A stretch of 11,895 bases of DNA from JAKANM01 sp964356495 (GTDB taxonomy: Bacteria > Patescibacteriota > Patescibacteriia > Magasanikbacterales > GWA2-37-8): assembly GCA_964356495.1 (NCBI GenBank), contig CAYHHR010000029.1:1-11895 (forward strand), given 5' to 3'. A model generated the notes under the pieces. That model did not search any database. It saw nothing but the letters and a program-made list of their open reading frames with translations, and was not told the DNA's origin. The translations under genes and the position numbers were made by a program. Each line of letters opens with the position of its first letter. Position 1 is the stretch's first letter. Shown piece after piece: positions 1 to 5,443 of the stretch.

Positions 1-1724
1 TAAAATGGAAGAAACATCCGTGGGTGACATTCGTGATGGGTGGAATTGAAAAAGGCGAGAGCGCGATCGATGCGGCGGTCAGGGAGATTCGAGAAGAAAC
101 CGGCTACCAAAATTTGCGTTTTGTGAAGGACCTCGGTTCGGCGCAATCGGAATTTTTTGCCGCCCATAAAGGCGTTAATCGAATAGCCCATACCCGAAAT
201 CTCCTTTTTGAATTGGAAAATGAAACGAAAGAAAATATTTCCGATGAGGAATCGGAAATACATGAGTTGGAGTGGCGTGATTTTAACGGCATCGAAAAAA
301 GCGACATGACCCACAGTGAGATGGCGCTGATCCTTTCCGGCTTGACCGGTGACAGAAAAGTTTTTACCGATGACGGAATACTTTTTAATTCCGGAGAATT
401 TACTAAATTAAGTTCGGCTGAAGCGCGAAAAAAAATTACCGAGAAATTTGGTAAAAAACAAATCAATTACAAGCTCCGTGATTGGGTATTTTCTCGCCAG
501 CGTTATTGGGGCGAGCCGATTCCGATTATCCATTGTGATCCGCCAGCTGGCGGATGTGGCGCGGTCGCGGTGCCGGAAAAAGATTTGCCGGTCGAGTTGC
601 CGAAAGTAAAAAATTACGAACCGACCGGTACCGGCGAATCGCCGCTCGCGAATATCGCGAAGTGGGTCAATGTTGCATGTCCGAAGTGCGGCGGCCCAGC
701 GAAACGCGAAACGAATACGATGCCGCAGTGGGCAGGTTCTTCTTGGTATTATCTTCGCTACATTGATCCGGAAAATAATAATGCATTGGTCGACAAAAAA
801 TTAGAAAAATATTGGTCGCCGGTTGATTTCTATGTGGGCGGCGCCGAGCACGCGACTCGCCATCTGATTTACGCCCGTTTTTGGCATAAATTTTTGTTTG
901 ATATCGGCGTCGTAAATTATGAAGAGCCGTTTACTCGCCTTCAGAACGTCGGCCTCATCATGGCCGAGGATGGAAGGAAGATGAGTAAGCGTTGGGGGAA
1001 TGTGATTAACCCGGACGACGTGATCGAGAAGTTCGGCGCGGACTCGCTCCGTGTTTACGAGATGTTTATGGGTCCGTTCGCGCAGGCCGTAGCTTGGAAC
1101 ACGCAAGGATTAATTGGAGCGAGGCGGTTTCTGGATCGTGTGTGGCACCTTCAAGATAAAGTGGATTTGGCAAAGTTCCCAAAATCCAAATTTCCAATTT
1201 CCAATTTCCAAATAAATCCCAATGATCAAAATCCAAAATTGACGACGCTTTTGCATCAAACGATCAAAAAAGTCAGCGAGGATATCGAGGATATGCGTTT
1301 CAATACTGCCATCGCCAAGATGATGGAACTTGCGAATGAAATGTCAAAAGCGGAAAAGATTTCCAAAGAAAACTTTGCTTTGTTCGTTCAGATTTTGGCT
1401 CCGTTCGCTCCTCATTTTGCGGAGGAACTTTGGTCCTCCTTCGCCAAGGCTTCGGAGGATAAATCAGAAAAAAAATATCATGAAAGCGTCTTTACTCAGA
1501 GTTGGCCAAAATATGATCCAAGTCTCGCCAAGGCTGAGACGTTCACCCTGGCCGTTCAGATCAATGGTAAAATTCGCGACACCATCGAAGTCGAAGCGGA
1601 AATTTCCGAAGCGGCCGTGAAGGAATTGATAATGAAAAGCGAAAAAGTTCAGAAGTGGCTGGAGGGTAAAGCGCCGAAAAAGATAATTTATGTGAAAGGA
1701 AAATTAGTGAGTGTGGTAGTTTAG
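1..1724 (+). CDS. leuS: Leucyl-tRNA synthetase with embedded Nudix domain (5' partial)
   Basis: Class I aminoacyl-tRNA synthetase that charges tRNA-Leu in the cytoplasm. The frame is open from base 3 to the TAG at 1722-1724; the N-terminus (HIGH motif, first part of the CP1 editing domain) lies upstream, so the GTG at 24 is not the start. Bases about 3-330 encode a Nudix domain whose box fits GX5EX7REUXEEXGU exactly (GGIEKGE...REIREETGY). The LeuRS sequence then resumes with FNSGEF (384-401), LRDWVFSRQRYWGEPIP, a zinc-knuckle-like pair (HCD...CG and CPKCGG), WAGSSWYYLRYIDP, the AEHATRHLIYARFWHKFL helix, and the KMSKR catalytic loop near 978-992. The anticodon-binding helical domain and a C-terminal domain (VQINGKIRD) follow. 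Three repeat-derived insertions (538-555, 1176-1241, 1434-1460) lie in frame. comEC begins 2 nt after the stop. Identity is certain; the role of the Nudix domain is not known. Confidence 0.95.
   Translation, partial: KWKKHPWVTFVMGGIEKGESAIDAAVREIREETGYQNLRFVKDLGSAQSEFFAAHKGVNRIAHTRNLLFELENETKENISDEESEIHELEWRDFNGIEKSDMTHSEMALILSGLTGDRKVFTDDGILFNSGEFTKLSSAEARKKITEKFGKKQINYKLRDWVFSRQRYWGEPIPIIHCDPPAGGCGAVAVPEKDLPVELPKVKNYEPTGTGESPLANIAKWVNVACPKCGGPAKRETNTMPQWAGSSWYYLRYIDPENNNALVDKKLEKYWSPVDFYVGGAEHATRHLIYARFWHKFLFDIGVVNYEEPFTRLQNVGLIMAEDGRKMSKRWGNVINPDDVIEKFGADSLRVYEMFMGPFAQAVAWNTQGLIGARRFLDRVWHLQDKVDLAKFPKSKFPISNFQINPNDQNPKLTTLLHQTIKKVSEDIEDMRFNTAIAKMMELANEMSKAEKISKENFALFVQILAPFAPHFAEELWSSFAKASEDKSEKKYHESVFTQSWPKYDPSLAKAETFTLAVQINGKIRDTIEVEAEISEAAVKELIMKSEKVQKWLEGKAPKKIIYVKGKLVSVVV
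538..555. repeat. 18-bp perfect palindrome inside leuS zinc knuckle
   Basis: ATCCGCCAGCTGGCGGAT equals its own reverse complement. In the leuS frame it contributes DPPAGG between the two cysteines of HC-D..-CG, where relatives usually have only two residues. It looks like an inserted short palindromic element of the kind scattered through CPR genomes. The palindrome is seen directly; the insertion origin is inferred. Confidence 0.7.
1176..1241. repeat. AT-rich low-complexity repeat (TTTCCAA units) inside leuS
   Basis: Tandem-like units such as AATTTCCAATTTCC and AAAATCCAAA run through this stretch and are translated as KFPISNFQINPNDQNPK-like sequence. It sits in the linker between the catalytic core and the anticodon-binding domain, where length variation is tolerated. 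The composition differs from the rest of leuS and resembles the AT-rich spacer at 6663-6784. Confidence 0.6.
1434..1460. repeat. Short palindromic repeat, family A, inside leuS
   Basis: TCCTCC and GGAGGA arms (1434-1439 and 1454-1459) flank a GCCAAGGC core. In the leuS frame it reads SSFAKASED, inserted between the EELW helix and the KKYHESVFTQSWP segment of the anticodon-binding domain. The same core (CTCCTTCGCCAAGGCTTCGG) recurs at 8889-8908 in the ligase gene, where it is read in another frame as SPRLRR. Confidence 0.75.
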
Positions 1725-1726
1725 TT

Positions 1727-3337
1727 ATGGCAGAGTGGTTTCGAAAGATAATTTTTTCTAAAAGCAAAACGTTCCTCGCGTTTTGCTTTTGTTTTATTGC
1801 TGGTAGCGGATTAGGTTCGTTGGTGAGCCAGAGATCCTTCGCCACGCTCAGGATGACAGAGGTTGCATTTTATTTATATCTTTCATTATTTTTTTTGACA
1901 GCCGCGATAATATTATTTTGGAGTAAATTTAGAATTCGTTTTATTATTTTTTGTGTTTTGTTTTTGGTATTTGGACTGTGGCGTTACGCGATGACGCTTC
2001 CGGATTGCAATAATTCCTCCGCGCTTTGTTTTTATAATGGCAGATCGGTTAGTTTTGTCGGGGTGGTAAGTGATGAGCCTCAGCAGAAAATCGACGGTGT
2101 AAATTATACGATTAGCGTTTTGTCGGTGAGCCAGGGATCCTTCGGGGTGAATCCCCTCAGGATGACAAGTGAGGTGAGCGGTAAGGTATTGGTAAAAAAT
2201 CGTCTCTACCCGGTTTTTAATTACGGGGACAAACTGAGTATTAGTTGTAAGCTCATGGCGCCGGAGAATCCGCCCGGTAGTGTTTTTCATTATGATAAAT
2301 ATCTGGCGCGTTTTGGAATTTGGTCGGCGTGCGGATACCCAAACATTAAAAAAATTTCGAGCGGTGGCGGTAATCCGTTGCTGGCCGTTATCCTAAATTT
2401 TAAGTCATTCCTGAATAATCGCGTCAACGATCTTTGGGCCGAGCCCGAGGGCAGTCTGATGTCTGGGTTGCTCTATGGCGCGCGCAGCAGTTTGCCGACT
2501 TATCTCGTAGACGATTTTAGTCGCACCGGAATTTCGCACATCGTCGCCGTCTCCGGTTTTAATATTACGATTATCGCGATGGTCCTTATGAATCTGTTGA
2601 TTTATTTTGGATTTTTTCGGCAGCGCGCTTTTTATGTTATCGTCGGCGTGACAGTTTTGTTTGTGATTTTTACCGGTCTCACGGCTTCGGCCATCCGCGC
2701 GGCTGTCATGGGTATCGCGGTTTTGACCGCTCGGCAGGTCGGTCGCGGGACAAGGGTCGCGAATGTTTTGGTTTTAACGGTTGCTTTGATGCAGTTATTT
2801 AATCCATATTTGTTAATTTGGGATGTCGGTTTTCAGCTTTCCTTTCTCGCCCTTATCGGGTTGGTTTATATTTCGCCGATTCTCACTGTCATCCTGAGCG
2901 GAGCGAAGGATCCCTTAAGGTATAAAAACAAAAGAGATTCTTCGGCTTTGCCTCAGAATGACATTGCTTGGATAAAAATTATTAGAGAACCTCTCGCGCA
3001 AACTCTCTCGGCTATCATCGCGACTCTGCCGCTGATGTTATATCAATTCGGAACGCTTTCATTAGTCGCGCCGCTCGTCAATATTTTAATTTTATGGATT
3101 GTTCCTTGGTTGATGTTAGCCGGAACTGTCAGTATCGGCGTCAGCCTGATATTTTTTCCACTCGGCAAACTTTTCGCTTTCATCACGCATTTTGGTTTAT
3201 CTTATGTTATAATGGTGGTGCAATTTTTCGGGGAACAATCATGGTCCAGCGCGTCAGTTCAGATTCCGCTATGGCTGATGTTTCTCATGTACGGAGTTTT
3301 AATATTCGTATTCTATGAAAAAAATAAAAGTGTTTGA
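1727..3337 (+). CDS. comEC: ComEC/Rec2 DNA-uptake channel, membrane part only
   Basis: Polytopic inner-membrane protein that carries single-stranded DNA into the cytoplasm during natural transformation. Three hydrophobic segments (about residues 15-32, 46-64, 68-86) precede a DUF4131/OB-like region (about 105-205, ending in PPGSVFHYDKYLARFGI). The Competence domain follows, with GLLYGARSSLP (247-256), the diagnostic GISHIVAVSGFNI (268-280), TASAIRAAVMG (319-329) and WDVGFQLSFLALIGL (365-379), then further membrane helices to 530. At 536 aa it lacks the C-terminal metallo-beta-lactamase domain, which is a separate gene at 3989-4957. The ATG at 1727 is 2 nt after the leuS stop and no Shine-Dalgarno is visible. 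The methyltransferase start overlaps its 3' end by 23 nt. Three in-frame repeats (1822-1862, 2125-2172, 2887-2964) fall in loops between core motifs. Confidence 0.93.
   Translation: MAEWFRKIIFSKSKTFLAFCFCFIAGSGLGSLVSQRSFATLRMTEVAFYLYLSLFFLTAAIILFWSKFRIRFIIFCVLFLVFGLWRYAMTLPDCNNSSALCFYNGRSVSFVGVVSDEPQQKIDGVNYTISVLSVSQGSFGVNPLRMTSEVSGKVLVKNRLYPVFNYGDKLSISCKLMAPENPPGSVFHYDKYLARFGIWSACGYPNIKKISSGGGNPLLAVILNFKSFLNNRVNDLWAEPEGSLMSGLLYGARSSLPTYLVDDFSRTGISHIVAVSGFNITIIAMVLMNLLIYFGFFRQRAFYVIVGVTVLFVIFTGLTASAIRAAVMGIAVLTARQVGRGTRVANVLVLTVALMQLFNPYLLIWDVGFQLSFLALIGLVYISPILTVILSGAKDPLRYKNKRDSSALPQNDIAWIKIIREPLAQTLSAIIATLPLMLYQFGTLSLVAPLVNILILWIVPWLMLAGTVSIGVSLIFFPLGKLFAFITHFGLSYVIMVVQFFGEQSWSSASVQIPLWLMFLMYGVLIFVFYEKNKSV
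1760..1790 (+). repeat. 12-bp perfect inverted repeat at the 5' end of comEC
   Basis: AAAAGCAAAACG (1760-1771) and CGTTTTGCTTTT (1779-1790) form a perfect 12-bp stem with a 7-nt loop, followed by GTTTTATT. It lies 36 nt downstream of the leuS stop, within comEC codons 12-22. The shape is terminator-like and could reduce read-through from leuS into comEC. It also encodes the first membrane segment of ComEC, so a regulatory role is inference. Confidence 0.5.
1822..1862 (+). repeat. Family B repeat copy 1 (RSFATLRMT-type) in comEC
   Basis: GGTGAGCCAGAGATCCTTCG, then CTCAGGATGACA, read as VSQRSFATLRMTEV between the first two membrane segments. It shares GGTGAGCCAG-GATCCTTCG and CTCAGGATGACA with the copy at 2125-2172. 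The inverse strand form appears at 2887-2914. Confidence 0.8.
2125..2172 (+). repeat. Family B repeat copy 2 in comEC
   Basis: A direct repeat of copy 1, about 300 bp downstream, with an altered centre (GGGGTGAATCCC). It is read as VSQGSFGVNPLRMTSEV in a loop of the OB-like domain. Both copies are read in the same frame, giving similar peptides. Confidence 0.75.
2887..2964. repeat. Composite inverted family B element in comEC (78 bp, 26 codons)
   Basis: The left arm TGTCATCCTGAG (2887-2898) and right arm CTCAGAATGACA (2953-2964) are inverted repeats with one mismatch. Between them lie GAGCGAAGGATCC (reverse form of copies 1 and 2) and a related GAGATTCTTCGGC half. The 78-nt length keeps the frame and encodes ILSGAKDPL...KRDSSALPQND in a hydrophilic loop (about residues 389-412) after the FQLSFLALIGL motif. 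Confidence 0.75.
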
Positions 3338-3920
3338 TTCGGCAAAAGGCTACAATCTCGCGGCCAAGGAATATGACAAAAGGAAAACGTATCTGGATAG
3401 CTTTGAAAAAAAACAGCTGCTGCCTTTGCTTGGCGATATTGCTCACAAAAAAATTCTCGATGTTGGAGCTGGGACCGGTCGTCTTTCAGTTGAACTCCAG
3501 AAGTTGGGAGCAGAGGTGACGGCGCTTGATGTTTCTGAGGAAATGCTTGGGGAGTTGAAGCGAAAGAATAAAAATATTGAGACGGTTGTCGGGGACGCGG
3601 AAAAATTGCAATTTGAAAACGAAACTTTCGACATTGTCGTCGCCGCTTTTCTTATTGTTCACTTGAAGGATCCTACACGTTTTTTCGATGAGGTGTATCG
3701 TGTTTTGAAAAATGGCGGAAAATTTTTGGTAACAAACATTAACCAAAAGGATCCGCCGAAAATAAAAACCTCCGCAGGGGAGATTGTAATCGAATCATTT
3801 TATCATCGGCCGGAGAAGGTCAGGGGGATTTTGGAGTCGCTCGCATTTGGGATTGAGAAAGAAGTGATTGTGAAAGAGGGTGAGGTTTGGATTAATCAGA
3901 TTGTTTTGGCGAGGAAATAG
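3315..3920 (+). CDS. Class I SAM-dependent methyltransferase (Methyltransf_11/UbiE-like)
   Basis: Soluble methyltransferase of 201 aa using S-adenosylmethionine; the acceptor cannot be told from sequence. Motif I is ILDVGAGTGR (47-56), the acidic ribose-binding residue is in TALDVSEEM (69-77), and motif II is FDIVVAAFLIVHL (105-117), followed by EVYRVLKNGGKFLVTN (126-141). This order is typical of the UbiE/Methyltransf_11 Rossmann fold. The ATG at 3315 overlaps the end of comEC by 23 nt in another frame, implying co-transcription and possibly translational coupling. It sits between comEC and the detached ComEC MBL domain gene, which may be an accident of gene order. The family is confident and the substrate unknown. 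Confidence 0.88.
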   Translation: MKKIKVFDSAKGYNLAAKEYDKRKTYLDSFEKKQLLPLLGDIAHKKILDVGAGTGRLSVELQKLGAEVTALDVSEEMLGELKRKNKNIETVVGDAEKLQFENETFDIVVAAFLIVHLKDPTRFFDEVYRVLKNGGKFLVTNINQKDPPKIKTSAGEIVIESFYHRPEKVRGILESLAFGIEKEVIVKEGEVWINQIVLARK

Positions 3921-3988
3921 AATAACGCATCCAAAAAAGAAGAGAGACCGGCCGCGAAAGTTATGCACAGTCCAAATAACCCTGTGTT

Positions 3989-4957
3989 ATGAATAAAAAA
4001 ACGTTAAAAATAATCATTCCGATAAGTTTGGCGCTGTTCATTTTTGGTTTTATATTTTTTTATTATGACTATTACGAATCGGAACTTCATAATTTCAAAG
4101 TAACATTTCTGAATGTCGGTCAGGGTGACGCGGCTTTGATACAATTTGCTAACGGTGAAAAGATGCTGGTGGATTGCGGACCGAATAAAATAATTTTGTC
4201 GGCGCTTGGGAGGAACTTGGCCTTTTATGATCGGAAGATTGATATTGTGCTCGCCACGCATCCTGACCTCGATCATTACGGCGGGTGTATTGATGTGGTG
4301 AAAAATTATCAAGTGAAAAAAATTATTACCAATGGAAAAGGAAAACCATACGATCCGTACTGGCAGGAATGGAACAAGGCGATGGCGGAAAGCGGCGCGG
4401 AGTTGGTGACGATGGACAAGCCGGACACCTGGACGATCGCGAGTGACACGCTGAAGTTTGTTTCGCCCGATCCAGCTCTGCCGCTCCAGCCTAAGGAAAT
4501 CGACAATAATAATTTCTCAATTGTTTTTCGCCTCACGCATGGCAATGAGAATTTTTTGTTTACGGGGGATATGGAGGAACCGCTCGAGAAATTGTTGGGA
4601 GAGAAATATTGTGGATCCTTGACGCCTGGGGCAACGGCAACTCCTCCGGTCGCTTCGGGCGACCACCTCCTCTTCGGAAGAGGAGGACAAACAATGTCCC
4701 CCTCTTCTCCAAGAGGGGGCGAGGGGGAGTTGCCGAAGCAGTGCTTATTGCAGGCCGATGTTCTCAAAGTCGGTCATCATGGCAGTGATGGCGCCTCAAG
4801 TGAATTGTTTTTAAGTTTTGTAAAACCAAAAACCGCCATCATTTCTGTCGGCAAAAATAAATATGGTCATCCGACACTTCGGGCGATCAGGCATCTCGAA
4901 CGCACTGGCGCGCAAATTCGGCGGACTGATTTGGAAGGGGATATTATTTTAAGATAA
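3989..4957 (+). CDS. Membrane-anchored metallo-beta-lactamase-fold protein (detached ComEC C-terminal domain)
   Basis: The protein has 322 aa. A lysine-rich start and one hydrophobic helix (about residues 7-27) predict a signal anchor with the rest outside the membrane, where the ComEC beta-lactamase domain is thought to act. The domain starts with VTFLNVGQGDAALIQF (38-53), typical of ComEC-type MBL proteins. Metal motifs follow: HPDLDH (91-96, an HxDxDH form), FTGD (191-194) and GHHGS (262-266), then SVGKNKYGHP (286-295). All expected motifs are present, so an active metal-dependent hydrolase, perhaps degrading the non-transported DNA strand, is plausible. A repeat-derived insertion covers about residues 208-252, just before LLQADVLKVGHHGS. 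No Shine-Dalgarno is seen in the 68-nt gap upstream. Cooperation with the comEC product is inferred from family knowledge and proximity. Confidence 0.9.
   Translation: MNKKTLKIIIPISLALFIFGFIFFYYDYYESELHNFKVTFLNVGQGDAALIQFANGEKMLVDCGPNKIILSALGRNLAFYDRKIDIVLATHPDLDHYGGCIDVVKNYQVKKIITNGKGKPYDPYWQEWNKAMAESGAELVTMDKPDTWTIASDTLKFVSPDPALPLQPKEIDNNNFSIVFRLTHGNENFLFTGDMEEPLEKLLGEKYCGSLTPGATATPPVASGDHLLFGRGGQTMSPSSPRGGEGELPKQCLLQADVLKVGHHGSDGASSELFLSFVKPKTAIISVGKNKYGHPTLRAIRHLERTGAQIRRTDLEGDIILR
4636..4734. repeat. 99-bp composite of nested hairpins inside the MBL gene
   Basis: Outer arms GGCAACTCC (4636-4644) and GGAGTTGCC (4726-4734) enclose three hairpins: GGTCGC/GCGACC (4648-4664), CCTCCTCTT/AAGAGGAGG (4666-4686) and CCCCCTCTT/AAGAGGGGG (4698-4719). 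The length is exactly 33 codons, so the frame is kept. It is translated as low-complexity Gly/Pro/Ser-rich sequence (PPVASGDHLLFGRGG, SPSSPRGGEGEL) with no counterpart in the ComEC MBL core. The nested dyads suggest more than one insertion. Confidence 0.8.
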
Positions 4958-4963
4958 ATGAAA

Positions 4964-4985
4964 GAGGACAGGTTGACCTGTCCTC
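4964..4985 (-). terminator. Hairpin terminator between convergent genes
   Basis: GAGGACAGG (4964-4972) and CCTGTCCTC (4977-4985) form a perfect 9-bp stem with a 4-nt loop. On the minus strand the hairpin is followed by TTTCATTTATCTT, giving the T-rich tail expected for the small minus-strand gene ending at 5007. On the plus strand it lies 7 nt after the MBL stop but has only GATTTGAT after it, so it is at best a weak terminator there. Confidence 0.6.
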
Positions 4986-5006
4986 GATTTGATCCGTTCC
5001 AGAGCT

Positions 5007-5199
5007 TTAGCGGTATTGGATAACCCGCCAACAATGTTGGTGCCCGGCGTCATTTTTGATCATGAGCAGGATCGAGCTCTCACTAACCGTGAGTTCTCCT
5101 TTCGTGACTTTCTGCAGTTCGGCGAGCGCCCATAAATCCCGGGTGCGGGTCGAAAAAGGTTTTCGGTTCGTCCAGATTGATACCAGACCGTTTCTTCAT
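5007..5199 (-). pseudogene. Small frameshifted minus-strand gene (about 63 aa if restored)
   Basis: I do not recognise the family. On the minus strand an ATG (5199-5197) follows a clear AGGAG (5212-5208) with 8-nt spacing. The starting frame gives MKKRSGINLDEPKTF and then ends at a TAG (5085-5083) after 38 codons. The next frame encodes TRDLWALAELQKVTKGEL, a hydrophobic strand (SSILLMIKND) and HQHCWRVIQYR before a TAA (5009-5007), 22 nt before the hairpin at 4964-4985. Removing one T from the T5 run near codons 15-16 joins the two parts into a 63-residue protein. Gene-like ends (ribosome site, promoter-like site upstream, terminator downstream) support a real gene that carries a homopolymer indel or an assembly error. 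The alternative is a true 38-aa protein. No function can be given. Confidence 0.45.
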
Positions 5200-5237
5200 T
5201 GGATGTTCTCCTTTTTGTTTGAGAAAAGTCGTGGATA

Positions 5238-5266
5238 GCTTACAGTGTTGGAGGGCTGGTTGTCAA
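5238..5266 (-). promoter_or_regulatory. Minus-strand promoter for the small gene
   Basis: On the minus strand, TTGACA (5266-5261), an 18-nt spacer and TAAGCT (5242-5237, three of six matches to TATAAT) lie about 40 nt upstream of the ATG at 5199. The -35 is perfect and the -10 is weak. Confidence 0.45.
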
Positions 5267-5283
5267 TTATCCACATACCCCCC

Positions 5284-5312
5284 TTGACAAAAGTCGTAAA
5301 AAGGAGTGTTAT
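5284..5312 (+). promoter_or_regulatory. Upstream plus-strand sigma70-type promoter of nusA
   Basis: TTGACA (5284-5289), a 17-nt spacer and TGTTAT (5307-5312; four of six). Its -35 is back to back with the minus-strand -35, giving the inverted pair TTGTCAA (5260-5266) and TTGACAA (5284-5290). Confidence 0.5.
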
Positions 5313-5372
5313 TTGAATCCGTATCTAGTTGATTTTGACCAGCGATTTGCTCGCCGTTTCATTTTTATGAGC

Positions 5373-5401
5373 TTGACAAGGGGTCTATTTACATATATAC
5401 T
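5373..5401 (+). promoter_or_regulatory. Main sigma70-type promoter of nusA
   Basis: TTGACA (5373-5378), a spacer of exactly 17 nt (5379-5395) and TATACT (5396-5401; five of six). It is one of the two strongest promoter matches in the window. Transcription would start near 5408, leaving a leader of about 67 nt before the nusA ATG. Confidence 0.75.
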
Positions 5402-5411
5402 ATTTGACAGT

Positions 5412-5443
5412 AATAGCACCGTTTAATATCGGCGCTATTTTTT
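5412..5443 (+). terminator. Terminator-like hairpin in the nusA leader (possible attenuator)
   Basis: AATAGC (5412-5417) pairs with GCTATT (5434-5439) and CCG (5419-5421) with CGG (5430-5432) around one mismatch; the loop is 8 nt and six T residues (5438-5443) follow. It begins only a few bases after the predicted start of the strong promoter and 31 nt before nusA. As NusA promotes pausing and termination, a weak intrinsic terminator here would suit autoregulation. This is inferred from position and shape. Confidence 0.5.

Noticed and set aside
24..26. GTG as the start of leuS
   Set aside because: The frame stays open to base 3 and already reads as the Nudix domain (KWKKHPW); the protein clearly begins upstream of the window.
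1522..1540. GTCTC-GCCAAGGC-T-GAGAC dyad near the leuS 3' end as another family A insertion
   Set aside because: It shares the GCCAAGGC core, but the peptide (DPSLAKAETFTLAVQ) aligns well with normal LeuRS, so an insertion is not needed.
3961..3969. DnaA-box-like TTATGCACA, with another (TTATCCACA) at 5267-5275
   Set aside because: Two isolated nine-mers 1.3 kb apart, no dnaA or dnaN, no cluster and no AT-rich unwinding region; not an origin on this evidence.
3966..3986. CACAG/CTGTG inverted repeat before the MBL gene
   Set aside because: Only 5 bp with an 11-nt loop; likely chance.
5056..5238. 60-residue plus-strand open frame
   Set aside because: Antisense to the better-supported small minus-strand gene, no ribosome site, and unnatural composition.
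5313..5426. Possible 37-aa leader peptide with a TTG start after AAGGAG (5301-5306)
   Set aside because: Its ribosome site overlaps the spacer of the 5284-5312 promoter and the body contains the strong 5373-5401 promoter, so it would rarely be transcribed whole.
5404..5432. Third TTGACA (5404-5409) as another nusA promoter
   Set aside because: At 17-nt spacing the -10 would be TATCGG; TTTAAT is only 12 nt away. The site also overlaps the leader hairpin.
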